Shown here: in pieces, positions 27,585-36,900 of the stretch | Layout of the letters: each line of letters starts with the position of its first letter | How positions within the stretch are numbered: the stretch's first letter is position 1 | DNA from: Kutzneria sp044547355 | GTDB lineage: Bacteria; Actinomycetota; Actinomycetes; Mycobacteriales; Pseudonocardiaceae | Direction: 5' to 3' | Assembly: GCF_044547355.1 (NCBI RefSeq) | Contig: NZ_JBIUAG010000027.1 | Location: 1-64,000 of the forward strand | DNA length: 64,000 nt | The notes under the pieces: model-generated | Database searches by the model: none | What the model was told of the DNA's origin: nothing | The model's input: the letters and a program-made list of their open reading frames with translations, nothing else | Made by a program: the position numbers and the translations under genes

Positions 27585-28340
27585 ATGGACACCAAGGAAC
27601 TCGTGCTCAAGGCGGCCGGCGAGCTGTTCGGCGACCGCGACCCGTCGGCGGTGGACCGCTGGGTGGCGGCGGACTACCGGCAGCACAGCTCGCTGGCCGC
27701 CGACGGCCCCGAGGCGCTGCGGACGCTGGTCGCCGGCCTGCCGGCCGGCTTCCGCTACGAGCTGGCACGGGTCGTCGCCGACGGCGACCTGGTCGCCCTG
27801 CACGGCGTCTACCACGGCTTCGGCCCCGAACCGCTGGTGGCCTTCGACCTGTTCCGCGTCGAGAACGGCAAGCTGGCCGAGCACTGGGACGGCCTCACGC
27901 CGCTGGTGGCCACCACGGCCAGCGGCCGGTCGCAGACCGACGGGCCGGCCGAGCCGCTGGCCGGCGCGGCCACCGAGACCAGCCGCGCCCTGGTCGCCGA
28001 GTTCGCCCGGCGGGTGCTCCAGGACGCCGACTACTCGGTGCTCACCGACTACATCTCGACCGAGACCTACCACCAGCACAACCCGGAGGCGGCCGACGGG
28101 CTCGACGGGTTCGGCGCGGCCGCGGCCAAGTGGGCCGAGCAGGGCAAGAACCTGGTCTACAAGACCGTGCACCGCGTGGTCGCCGAGGGCGATCTGGTGC
28201 TGTTGCAGTCCGAGGGCGAGTTCGGCGAGCCGGTGGCCTACTGGGACCTGTTCCGGGTGGCCGACGGACGGATCGTGGAGCACTGGGACGTCATCGCGCC
28301 GATCCCGGCGCGGCTGCCGCACGACAACGGCCTGTTCTGA
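27585..28340 (+). CDS. tandem SnoaL-like protein
   Basis: A 251-residue protein made of two NTF2/SnoaL-like domains (about 1-115 and 130-251) that clearly duplicate each other. Each ends with a YWDLFRV/AFDLFRV...G-(K/R)-(L/I)-(A/V)EHWD strand pair. Such polyketide-cyclase-like folds bind small hydrophobic molecules, and most genomic copies have no known reaction. AraC control is likely from the divergent gene. A degenerate mini-gene follows 3 bp downstream. Confidence 0.85.
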   Translation: MDTKELVLKAAGELFGDRDPSAVDRWVAADYRQHSSLAADGPEALRTLVAGLPAGFRYELARVVADGDLVALHGVYHGFGPEPLVAFDLFRVENGKLAEHWDGLTPLVATTASGRSQTDGPAEPLAGAATETSRALVAEFARRVLQDADYSVLTDYISTETYHQHNPEAADGLDGFGAAAAKWAEQGKNLVYKTVHRVVAEGDLVLLQSEGEFGEPVAYWDLFRVADGRIVEHWDVIAPIPARLPHDNGLF

Positions 28341-28343
28341 GCC

Positions 28344-28463
28344 ATGAAGATCACTGCCGCCGTGGTCGAGCGCACGCACGGCCCGTTCACGCTGCGGGAC
28401 GTGCTGCTCGACGATCCCCGGCCGGTCCAACCGGTGCTGCGCAAGCCGTTCGATCCCCTCTAG
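28344..28463 (+). pseudogene. internally deleted zinc alcohol dehydrogenase mini-gene
   Basis: A 39-codon frame begins MKITAAVVERTHGPFTLRDV, the standard N-terminus of class-III-like zinc alcohol dehydrogenases, then jumps to VQPVLRKPFDPL, similar to their C-terminal end (IKPVLR). About 90% of the gene, including the cofactor and zinc sites, is missing with the frame retained. It is most likely a deletion relic; translation is possible but function is not. Confidence 0.65.
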
Positions 28464-28466
28464 GGT
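28461..28466 (+). promoter_or_regulatory. -10 box TAGGGT, leaderless start
   Basis: TAGGGT overlaps the stop codon of the deleted alcohol dehydrogenase and is 6 bases from the ATG of the monooxygenase at 28473, so the monooxygenase has its own promoter. Confidence 0.4.
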
Positions 28467-28472
28467 GGGGTC

Positions 28473-29708
28473 ATGCGGATCGTCATCGTGGGGGCCGGCA
28501 TCGGCGGGCTGACCGCGGCCCTGACCCTGCACCGGGCCGGTTTCGACTGCGTGGTCCACGAGCAGAGCGAGCAGGTCCGCGAGCTGGGCGTCGGGTTCAA
28601 CATGCTGCCGCACGCGGTCAAGGAGCTGGCCGCGCTGGGGCTGCTGGACCGGCTGGACGAGATCGGCATCCGCGCCCACGAGCTGTTCTACTCGCACCGG
28701 TTGGGGCCGGTGATCCTGCGCCAGCCCTGCGGCCTCGACGCCGGATTCTCGTTGCCCCAGTTCAGCCTGCATCGGGGCCGGTTGCAGGGGATGCTGCTGC
28801 GGGCCGTGCACGAGCGGCTCGGCCCCGACGCGGTCCGGCTCGGCCGCCGACTGGTCGCCTTCGAGCAGGGGGACGACGTTCGGGCCGATTTCGTCGACCG
28901 CGCCGGCCAACCGGTGGAATCGGTGCGCGGTGACGTGCTGGTGGCGGCTGACGGCATCCATTCGACGGTGCGGTCGTTGCTGTTCCCGGATGAGGGGCCG
29001 CCGCGGTGGAACGGCGTCATGCTGTGGCGCGGGGCCACCGACTGGCCGGTGTTCGGCACCGGGCGCTCGGTGATCATCGCCGGCGGCACCGCGACCAAGT
29101 TCGTGGTCTACCCGATCGCCGCCGGGTCGACGCCCGACACCAGGCTCACCAACTGGGCGCTGTGCGTGCGGACCGGGCAGGACGGCGATCCGCCGCCACA
29201 GCGCCAGGAGTGGTCCCGCCGCGCCGATCCGGCCGACCTCCAGCCGCACTTCGACCGTTTCCGGCTGCCGCAGCTCGATCACGCCGGGCTGGTCATGGCC
29301 ACCGAGGAGTGCTTCGAGTTCCCCATGTGCGACCGGGATCCGCTGCCGCACTGGACCCAGGGGCGGGTGACGCTGCTCGGCGACGCCGCGCATCCCATGT
29401 ACCCCATGGGTTCCAACGGGGCCGGGCAGGCGATTCTCGACGCCGCCAGCCTCGCCCGCCACCTGTCCGGGCCGGCCGACGCCGCCGCTGCCCTGCTGGC
29501 GTACCAGGAGGAACGCCTGCCGGCCACCCGCGAGGTGGTGCTGCGCAACCGGACCGGCGGCCCCGAGCGGGTCATCGACGAGGTCGAACGCCTTGCCCCG
29601 GAAGGGTTCTCCCGGCTGGCGGACGTCATCGACCCGGCCGCGCTGGACGCCATCGTCGGCGGCTACGCCCGGGCTGCCGGGGCATCCCTGGATCAGGTCA
29701 ACAGCTGA
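28473..29708 (+). CDS. FAD-dependent aromatic monooxygenase, PhzS-like
   Basis: A 411-residue class A flavoprotein monooxygenase. GAGIGGLTAALTL at residues 7-19 binds FAD. A DG motif (VLVAADGIHSTVR) lies near 160, and GDAAHPMYPMGSNGAGQAI near 305 closes the flavin site. The LGVGFNMLPHAVKELAALGL stretch is characteristic of PhzS-like enzymes that hydroxylate and decarboxylate aromatic carboxylates such as 5-methylphenazine-1-carboxylate. No phenazine genes are in the window, so the substrate is open. Confidence 0.88.
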   Translation: MRIVIVGAGIGGLTAALTLHRAGFDCVVHEQSEQVRELGVGFNMLPHAVKELAALGLLDRLDEIGIRAHELFYSHRLGPVILRQPCGLDAGFSLPQFSLHRGRLQGMLLRAVHERLGPDAVRLGRRLVAFEQGDDVRADFVDRAGQPVESVRGDVLVAADGIHSTVRSLLFPDEGPPRWNGVMLWRGATDWPVFGTGRSVIIAGGTATKFVVYPIAAGSTPDTRLTNWALCVRTGQDGDPPPQRQEWSRRADPADLQPHFDRFRLPQLDHAGLVMATEECFEFPMCDRDPLPHWTQGRVTLLGDAAHPMYPMGSNGAGQAILDAASLARHLSGPADAAAALLAYQEERLPATREVVLRNRTGGPERVIDEVERLAPEGFSRLADVIDPAALDAIVGGYARAAGASLDQVNS

Positions 29709-29755
29709 GGACAGCTCGATTTGACGGGGTATGCCGCCCCACCCATGATGGGCCC

Positions 29756-30865
29756 GTGGCTCACTCGCGGCGAACCGCGCTGAAGACGCTGGCCGGCCTC
29801 GGCCTGGTCTCGCTGGCGGCCTGTGCCGGGCCGGAAACCTCGGCCCCGACGCCGACCACGACCGCCGCGGCGGCCCCGCCCCGGCGGCTCGGGGCCGAAT
29901 GGGACAAGCACGCCCGGACCTTCATGTCCTGGCCCACGGCGACGATCTGGGCCGAGGACCTGGCCCCCGTGCGGAAGGACATCGCCGGCCTGGCGCAGGC
30001 GATCGCCCAGCACGAGTCGGTGGTGCTGCTGGCTCGGCCCGAGGACGTCGACGGCGCTCAGCGGGCCTGCGGCAGCGGCGTCGAGGTCGTGCCCATTCCG
30101 GTGGACGACCTGTGGGCCCGGGACACCTTGCCGGTGTTCGTGGCCGGCGCCGGCGTCGACTTCAACTTCAACGGCTGGGGCAACAAGCAGACGCACAGCA
30201 ACGACGCCGGCGTGGCCCGCGCGGTGCTCGACCGCTACGGATTGAGCCGGGTGGCGACCACGCTCGTCGCCGAGGGCGGGTCGCTGGAGACCGACGGCGC
30301 CGGCACCCTCATGGCCACCGAGAGCTCGCTGGTCAACGACAACCGCAACCCCGGCAAGACCCGCGACCAGATCGAGGCGGAGCTGGTCCGGGTTCTGGGC
30401 GTCAGCAAGGTGATCTGGTTCGACGGCGTGCGCGGCAAGGACATCACCGACGCCCACGTGGACTGCCTGGCCCGGTTCGTCGCGCCCGGGGTTGTGTTGC
30501 TGGACAAGGCTTTTCCCGGCGGCCCGGCCGATTTCTGGTCCCAGGCCGCCGATCAGGCCCGGGCCGTGCTCGCCGCCAGCACCGACGCCCGCGGCAAGCC
30601 CATCCAGGTCGTTGATCTGCCTCAGCCCGATCCCGACCGGGTTGCTGTCCGCGACCCCAAGGCCGTCATCTCGTACGCCAACTTCTACATCGGCAACACC
30701 GCCGTGTTCATGCCCAAGTTCGGCGACGCGGCCGGCGACGACCGGGCCCGGCAGATCCTGCGCGACCACTTCCCCGACCGCGAGGTCGTCCCGGTCAGCA
30801 TCGACGCCATCGCCTCCGGCGGCGGCGGAATCCACTGCGCGACCCACGACCAACCGGCGGCCTGA
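29756..30865 (+). CDS. agmatine deiminase-like lipoprotein
   Basis: A 369-residue protein of the agmatine deiminase/peptidylarginine deiminase superfamily. Hallmarks are EGGSLETDG, DAHVDCLARF and the catalytic-Cys motif GGGGIHCATHDQP at the end. It is unusual in having an exported N-terminus with SRRTALKTL (Tat-like) and lipobox LAAC, so the enzyme acts outside the membrane. It would hydrolyse agmatine or a related guanidine to the carbamoyl form. GTG at 29756 sets the signal peptide start. Confidence 0.85.
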   Translation: MAHSRRTALKTLAGLGLVSLAACAGPETSAPTPTTTAAAAPPRRLGAEWDKHARTFMSWPTATIWAEDLAPVRKDIAGLAQAIAQHESVVLLARPEDVDGAQRACGSGVEVVPIPVDDLWARDTLPVFVAGAGVDFNFNGWGNKQTHSNDAGVARAVLDRYGLSRVATTLVAEGGSLETDGAGTLMATESSLVNDNRNPGKTRDQIEAELVRVLGVSKVIWFDGVRGKDITDAHVDCLARFVAPGVVLLDKAFPGGPADFWSQAADQARAVLAASTDARGKPIQVVDLPQPDPDRVAVRDPKAVISYANFYIGNTAVFMPKFGDAAGDDRARQILRDHFPDREVVPVSIDAIASGGGGIHCATHDQPAA

Positions 30866-30884
30866 CGGTAGAATCGGCCTCCTT

Positions 30885-31433
30885 ATGGACGCATCGACAC
30901 GGCCCTGGCTGGACCAGGTGACGGACGAACTGGGCGTCGAGCCGATCGCCGCTACGGCCGGGCTCGACGTGGCGCATCGCTGGCTGGGGAACACGGTGTG
31001 GCCGTTGCTGGGCCAGGACGAGCTTGCCCGCCTGCATCGCTCGCCGCTGGGCCGTACCGAGGAAGAGTGGCGGGCGGCGTTGATTCCCGCGCTCACGGAT
31101 CTCTACCGCCGCGCGTATCCCTATGCGGAGGCGTATGAGACGGCGTCATCGGCGGCGAGCGGGTTCGCGGTGAAGCACGGCTACAGCGAGGCCGAGGCGA
31201 AGGCGTACGGCGAAAGCTATGCGGCGATGAACACCGACGCCAACCAGCGCGTGCACGCCGAGGCCAACGCCCGCGCGGTGGCTTCGTTGGCGGCCAAGGC
31301 TTTTACCGCTGGCGACGTGGATGCGTACGCGCAGACCCGGCCCGGCGCGATGGTTCGGGCCTGCATCGCGGTGGCCGGCCCCGAGGCCCGTGACCGGTTG
31401 GCCACGGGCCTTCGGGATGCGCTCAGCCCTTGA
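30885..31433 (+). CDS. hypothetical alpha-helical protein
   Basis: A 182-residue Ala-rich, probably all-helical soluble protein that I cannot assign. The middle has a regular run of charged and small residues (SEAEAKAYGESYAAMNTDAN) suggesting amphipathic helices. A TAGAAT -10 box at 30869-30874 lies 10 bases before the ATG. It converges on and overlaps the TauD gene by 11 bp. Confidence 0.65.
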   Translation: MDASTRPWLDQVTDELGVEPIAATAGLDVAHRWLGNTVWPLLGQDELARLHRSPLGRTEEEWRAALIPALTDLYRRAYPYAEAYETASSAASGFAVKHGYSEAEAKAYGESYAAMNTDANQRVHAEANARAVASLAAKAFTAGDVDAYAQTRPGAMVRACIAVAGPEARDRLATGLRDALSP

Positions 31434-32295
31434 GCGGGCCGCCGTTGATCGCGACCCGCTGGCCGTACCGGGTGTGCGGGTAGTAGTCGTAGGTCGCGTG
31501 GTGTTGGACGCACCGGTTGTCCCAGAACACCACCGTGTTCGGCTCCCAGCGGACCCGGCAGGCCAGCATCGGCCGGTTGGGCACCATGGCGAACAGCATG
31601 TCCAGCACGGCCCGGCTCTCGTCCTCGGACAGCTGCGGGATGCGCGAGGTGTAGGCCGGGTTGACGTAGAGCACCTTGCGGTCGGTCTCGGGATGCCGCA
31701 CCACCAGCGGGTGCTCGCTCACCGGCACCTCGTAGTCCGGCGGGATCGGGTGCCCGCGGAAGGCCACCGCGCCGTCGTGGATCGCGGTCAGACCGTCCAC
31801 AAGGGACTTCATGGTCGGCGAGAGCATGTCGTAGGCCAGGTGCATGTTGGCGAACAACGTGTCGCCGCCGCTGCCGGGCTCGGGGATCCGGGTGATGTAG
31901 AGAATCGAGCCGAGCGACGGCTCGGCGTCGGCGGTGCCGTCGGCGTGCCAGCCGTTGCCGGCCACGTTGGTGGCCTCCGGGCTGGTCGAGATCTCCAGGA
32001 TGTACGGGTCGGCGTCCTTGGGCGGCGGGTTCACCGGCCGCAGCTCGCCGAACGCGGCGGCCAGCCGCTTGTGGTCGTGCGGGGTGATCACCTGGTCCCG
32101 GAAGACCAGCACGTGGTGGTCCAGGAACGCCGTCTTCAACTCGGCCAGCTGCTGCTCGCTCAGCTCGGCCCCCAGGTCGAGGCCGGAGACCTCGGCCCCG
32201 ATGATCGGGGTGAGGCCGCGCACCGACAGCGTCCGGTAGTCCCGGGCCGGCTTGGTGGTGATCCGCCGCACCGCGTCGAGTTCGTACTGCTCCAT
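31423..32295 (-). CDS. TauD/TfdA Fe(II)/2-oxoglutarate dioxygenase (cluster tailoring)
   Basis: A 290-residue non-heme iron oxygenase. The iron triad is H117-x-D119 (NGWHADGT) and the distal His near 265 (NRCVQHHATYDY); R280 binds 2-oxoglutarate. As last gene of the NRPS operon (13 bp after the SGNH gene, own GGGAAGG site) it probably hydroxylates an amino-acid building block or the assembled chain. Taurine or sulfonate use is less likely in this context. Confidence 0.9.
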   Translation of the reverse strand: MEQYELDAVRRITTKPARDYRTLSVRGLTPIIGAEVSGLDLGAELSEQQLAELKTAFLDHHVLVFRDQVITPHDHKRLAAAFGELRPVNPPPKDADPYILEISTSPEATNVAGNGWHADGTADAEPSLGSILYITRIPEPGSGGDTLFANMHLAYDMLSPTMKSLVDGLTAIHDGAVAFRGHPIPPDYEVPVSEHPLVVRHPETDRKVLYVNPAYTSRIPQLSEDESRAVLDMLFAMVPNRPMLACRVRWEPNTVVFWDNRCVQHHATYDYYPHTRYGQRVAINGGPLKG

Positions 32296-32307
32296 GGTTT
32301 CCTTCCC

Positions 32308-33000
32308 TTACAGCCCGAGGTCGAGCAGCTCACGCAGGACGATCCGGCCCCACGCCAGGTTTCCGTGGATCTCGTCGTCCACTTCGCACAGTTCCGGCCG
32401 CTGGAAGCCGCTGGGGTCGGTGATCCGGTCCCGCAGGTCGACGACCTCGACACCCAGCGCGGCCACCGCCCGGCGGACGGGCTCCTGGGCGGCGAGGAAC
32501 ACCGCCGGATCGGACTGGTTCGGCACCCGCTGCGGCGGCAGCACCGCGCACACCCGCAGCCCGAGATCCACGGCGTGGCGGTAGAAAGCCAGCGCGTCGC
32601 GCACGGTCTCGGTCACGATAGCGTCGAACAGCGGGCTGTGCAGGAAGCCGGCGGGAAAGCCGTCGCCGGTGCGGTAGAGGTGCCAGTTCTGTTTGGTGGC
32701 AATGAAATGCGCGGCGAACCCGAAGGTCGCGACCAGCGGCACCCGGAGTTGGCCGAGGCCGGTTACGCCCAGCTCGGCCAGGAATTGCCGGTAGTGGCCT
32801 TCGGTCTCGGCGTTGTGGAACGTCACGTCCTGCGGGCTCGCGGTGAAGAAGTCGTCGGTGAACTCGCGGGCCGCGCCGATCGGGCCGCCCAGGAACGGGA
32901 GGTCCGCCGCCGCCGCGGCGCGGCCGATCGGGCCGGCGTGGGAGTCGCCGAGCAGCAGGAACCTAGCGGGGGCTGTAATAGTCGAGAACCGCGTCGTCAC
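32308..33000 (-). CDS. SGNH-like hydrolase/acyltransferase
   Basis: A 230-residue protein with a LLLGDSHAG block I-like motif near residue 16 and a C-terminal DDEIHGNLAW that can supply the Asp/His pair. The middle is not similar to any family I can name. GTG at 33000 is chosen because GGGAGG lies 8 bases upstream; a GTG at 33009 abuts that site. It overlaps the GSCFA gene by 38 bp, so the two are coupled. It may add or remove an acyl group on the NRPS product. Confidence 0.7.
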   Translation of the reverse strand: MTTRFSTITAPARFLLLGDSHAGPIGRAAAAADLPFLGGPIGAAREFTDDFFTASPQDVTFHNAETEGHYRQFLAELGVTGLGQLRVPLVATFGFAAHFIATKQNWHLYRTGDGFPAGFLHSPLFDAIVTETVRDALAFYRHAVDLGLRVCAVLPPQRVPNQSDPAVFLAAQEPVRRAVAALGVEVVDLRDRITDPSGFQRPELCEVDDEIHGNLAWGRIVLRELLDLGL

Positions 33001-33994
33001 AGGCGTCACCTCCCTCGGTCAGCCGTCGAACGGGTTCGGCCGGGCTCGGTGTCGGGCGCAGCCCGGCCATGAAGTGCTTGAGCACGAAGGAAACGCCTTC
33101 CGGCGTCACCGAGCGCAGGCTGTCCTCGTAGAACCGGGAGCGGACGGGCTGGCCGGTGATCAGCTCGTAGGCCGGGAAGTAGTCGACGTGGTCGTGTTCC
33201 TGGGCCAGTTGGCCGGCGACCGCCCGCAACAGCGACTTCGAGTACGTGCTGGCGACCAGAACATGCTGCCCGGCGGCGGTCGCGGTCAACGGAACCGGGG
33301 AAACCGTGAGCACGAACCGGAGGTCGGGGTTGATCGTGCGGACCAGCTCGATGATGTCGCCAAGGTGATGGCACACCTCGGCGAACGTGTAGTTGTGGAA
33401 CCTGTGCCGGCGCTCGTCGAACGTGCCTCGGACCGTGCCCGGGCAGGCCGGATACACGGTGCCGTCGGTGTCGGTCCAGGCCTCGGTCAGGCCCAGGGTG
33501 AACACCAGGCACCGGGCCTTGGCCATGCCCCGCCGAATGCCGTCGAAGGTGATTTCCCTGGCTGCCAACATATCCTCGGCCGAGGCGTGTCCGTCCGGGT
33601 CGATCGACGGCCGGTACGGGTCGAAGAACCGTCCGTTCTCCGACCACACCGTGTCCGGCGGCGTGGTCACCTCGAACGCCCAGGACAGCCACTGCTTCAA
33701 CACGGCGGCGGTGTAGACATTGCCGACACGGAAGGAGAATTCGCCGTAGTGCCGGGCCCGCCGCTGCTCGCGGGTCAGTCCCGGCGGCGCCGGCTCGGCA
33801 TCGTAGAAGTTCATCCCGAGATCGATGAGGGACTCGCCGATCCGCGCGGCGAAACAGGATCCGACCGTGAGGATCGGGTCGTCCTGGCCGATCGGGAACT
33901 TCGGGACCCACAGGTCGCGTAGTTCCTCGATCGCCGGTTCGGCCACCGCCGGCCGCCAGAACGCCCGGGCCGGCAACGCCTGATACGGGTTCAC
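32963..33994 (-). CDS. GSCFA-domain protein
   Basis: A 343-residue GSCFA-family protein (SGNH superfamily). The name-giving motif occurs as ILTVGSCFAARIGESLIDLG near residues 43-62. It is followed by the conserved GEFSFRVGNVYTAAVLKQW, FTLGLTEAW and LTVSPVPLTAT blocks. Family members are poorly characterised and usually sit in polysaccharide loci. The GTG at 33994 overlaps the stop of the hybrid NRPS-PKS gene (GTGA), so this copy is part of the biosynthetic operon and is probably an acyl- or ester-processing enzyme. Confidence 0.85.
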   Translation of the reverse strand: MNPYQALPARAFWRPAVAEPAIEELRDLWVPKFPIGQDDPILTVGSCFAARIGESLIDLGMNFYDAEPAPPGLTREQRRARHYGEFSFRVGNVYTAAVLKQWLSWAFEVTTPPDTVWSENGRFFDPYRPSIDPDGHASAEDMLAAREITFDGIRRGMAKARCLVFTLGLTEAWTDTDGTVYPACPGTVRGTFDERRHRFHNYTFAEVCHHLGDIIELVRTINPDLRFVLTVSPVPLTATAAGQHVLVASTYSKSLLRAVAGQLAQEHDHVDYFPAYELITGQPVRSRFYEDSLRSVTPEGVSFVLKHFMAGLRPTPSPAEPVRRLTEGGDACDDAVLDYYSPR

Positions 33995-36900
33995 ACCTCC
34001 TCCCTGATCGCATCGGCGATGGCCAGGGTGTGCGGCGGCTGCATGATGCCGTAGTGCGTTGTGGACAGTCGCCGCCACTCAGTTGGTTGGGGCAGCAGCG
34101 AATGCCACGCGTCCGGACCGGCGGTCACGGGCAGACCGCCCTCGGGCTCGGTGGCGAACCACACCCGGCTCGGCGTGGTCGACAGTCGAGGGAGCTCGTG
34201 GCCGGTCATGCTGCGCAGGTTCGCGCGGCAGGCCCGGGCCAGTCGCCGCGCGTATTCCCCAGCCGTGCCGCCGGTTGCGCCGAGCTCCCGTTCGAAGATG
34301 GCTTCGAGCTCGGCATCGCCGTAGTTGTCGAACCGCGCGCCAGGTGTCGGCGGATCGATCAGGTGCAGGTTCAGCGCGGGCGTGCCGGCCGCTTCGGCCT
34401 GGGCGGCCATCTCGGTGGCGACCCAGGCCCCGAACGACCAACCGGCCAAGTGCCAACGCCATTCGTCCACGGGGAACCGGGCTGACAGTGCCTCGTGGTA
34501 GCGCCGGGCCCGCTCGGTCACCGACCACTCGGGCGGCTCCGGCCGGCGCAGCGCCGGGTCGGCGATGAGGCACACCGTCAGTTCCGGGCCCAGCGCCGAG
34601 ACCAACGGCCGGTAGGCCTGCACATCGCCGCCGACCGGGTGAATCAGGCACAGCACATCGCGTCCGGCGCCTTCCTGCCACACCTGGATCTCCTCGGGCT
34701 GGGCGTGCAACCGGGCCTGCACGTCGGCCAGTGTCACGTTGGGGCCGAGGAAATCCAGGTCGAGCCGGACGCCGAAGAGCCGGTCGACCGACTCGATCAG
34801 GTCCAGCATGACCAGGGAGTCCGCGCCGAGGTCGTACAGCGGCACGTCGGCCGCGAGCTCGTCCACGCCGAGCAGTTCCCGCACCTCGTCGACCAACTCG
34901 GTGGCGGTCGGCGTGGTCCGCACCGGCTCGTAGAACATTCGGGACTGCTCAATGTCCGTTGTGGACACCAGCACCTGCGGCAGCCCGGCGGCCAGCGCCC
35001 GACGCAGCACGTGCTCGCCATCCTCGCTGCTCAGGCCGACGGCCAGGTGGGCCTGGTGCTGGGCGTTGTGGCCGAGCACGCCGGTCGCCATGCCCGCGTC
35101 GCGCCAGATGTCCCAGTCCAGGGTGATCCGCAGCGGGCCGTCGCCGGACCGATAGTGGGCCAGCGCGTCGAGGAATCCGTTGGCCGCGGCGTAATCCAGC
35201 TGCCCGACGCCACCCAGCTGGGCGGACATCGACGAGCAGTAGACCGCGAGCGCGGGGTTGTGCCGCTCGATCAGCCGTTCCATCAGCGCCGCGCCGGCCA
35301 GCTTGACCGCGGTCGCCGACCGGGCCTGGTCGGGATCGCGCCGGGCGATGAGGCCGCCGGCCGCGATCCCGGCGGCGTGCACAATGCCGGTGAGCGGGTC
35401 CCGCAGCCGGTGGGTGATCTCGTCGGCCGTCGCCGTGGTCAGGTCCGCCGGGATCAGGTCGATCCGGTCGGCCCACGGTTTCAGCGACTCCGGGATGTGC
35501 GGATCGCGGGCCGACAACGCGACCCGGACCGGCGTTGTCGCCAGCAGCGTCGCCGCCACGACCGAGCCGATCGCCCCGGTGCCGCCGAGGATCAGCACCA
35601 CACCGTGGTCCACTATGGATTGTTCTGTCTCGTGGCCCGCAACCGGTGAGAGGCGTTGCTCCCACCAGAACCCGTTACGCAGTGCGACTCTCGTCGGGGC
35701 GTTGGCGTCAGCCAGCAGCCCGGCCAGTGGCGACGCCCAGCGAGCCAGGTCGTCGTCGGGCAGATCGACCCAGTGCCCCAGGACACCGGTTTCCTGCCGC
35801 CCCACCGTGGTCACACCGGCCAGCAATCCGGCGGCTGGTCGTGAGACCGTGCCGTCGATCGGCGTCGCTTGCGTCGACAACCACCACGTCCGGACCTGTC
35901 GCCCGGCGGCGGCCCGCAGCACTGCCGTCGGGGCATCGAGGCAGGACATCTGTGCGTAGTCCAGCGCATCGGCGTCCACTGCCTCAGCAACACCCAGCGG
36001 CAGCGCGTGCAGAAAGTCGACATCGCCATTGATCGCTGTGAACACCGACCGTAGCGACTCGGTGTCGACCGGGTTCGCCGAGAACTCGTCGACCCCCAAC
36101 TCCGCGAACTCGTCGCCGGCCACGATCCGAACCACCCGCGCGTAGACGGCCTCGAACGCACCCGTGTCGAGGGGCTTCTCGCTCAGCACCACCAAGACAC
36201 GGTCGACCGGCGCACTCGCCGCCGCGGCGCGGCGCAACCGGACCCAGTGGGGTTGGTGCAGCCACTCGGACTCGGGCAGCCGCGTGACCTCAAGGCCTGA
36301 GCTGACAACCGTCCGCCGCTGGAAGTCGTAGTCGGCCAGGTCGAAGGCCGGCGGCGGAAAGTCCCACGGCGCCGGCCCGGCCCCGAGCCGCACTGATCCC
36401 ACTTCGTCGTTCTCCGTGGGCTCGGCCTGGCGTAGGAAGGCGATCGCGCCGGCCACATCGACGCACTCCGCCTCGATCCGCCAGCGCCGGGCCGGGCGGC
36501 CAGCCTGGAGGTGCCGGAGGACGTCCACATAGGACTCAGGATGGGCTTCGAGGTAGTCGGCGACCCGCAGTGCGTCGGCGCGCAGCGCGGTCGGGGTGGT
36601 GCTGGACAGCACCAACCGGCGCGTCGGCTCCCAAGTCGGCCAGGCCCGAGCGCTCCCTTCCAGGACGACGTGAGCGTTCGTGCCGCCGATGCCGAAGCTG
36701 CTCACGGCGGCGACGCGAGGACCAGCCGGCCAAGCCTCGGCCGTGGTCGGGACGCGGAAGGGAAGCAGGTCCTCAGCCAGCTGAGGGTTGGGCTCGGCGA
36801 AGTCGACGGTCGGCGGGATCAGTCCATGATGGACGGACAAGGTCGCCCGGATCAGGCCGACCACTCCGGCCGCCGCCCCGAGATGCCCGATCTGGCTCTT

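Noticed and set aside
27533..28933. Long plus-strand frame across the SnoaL and monooxygenase genes
   Set aside because: Arg/Gly/Ala-rich shadow of real genes in another frame; high G+C suppresses stop codons.
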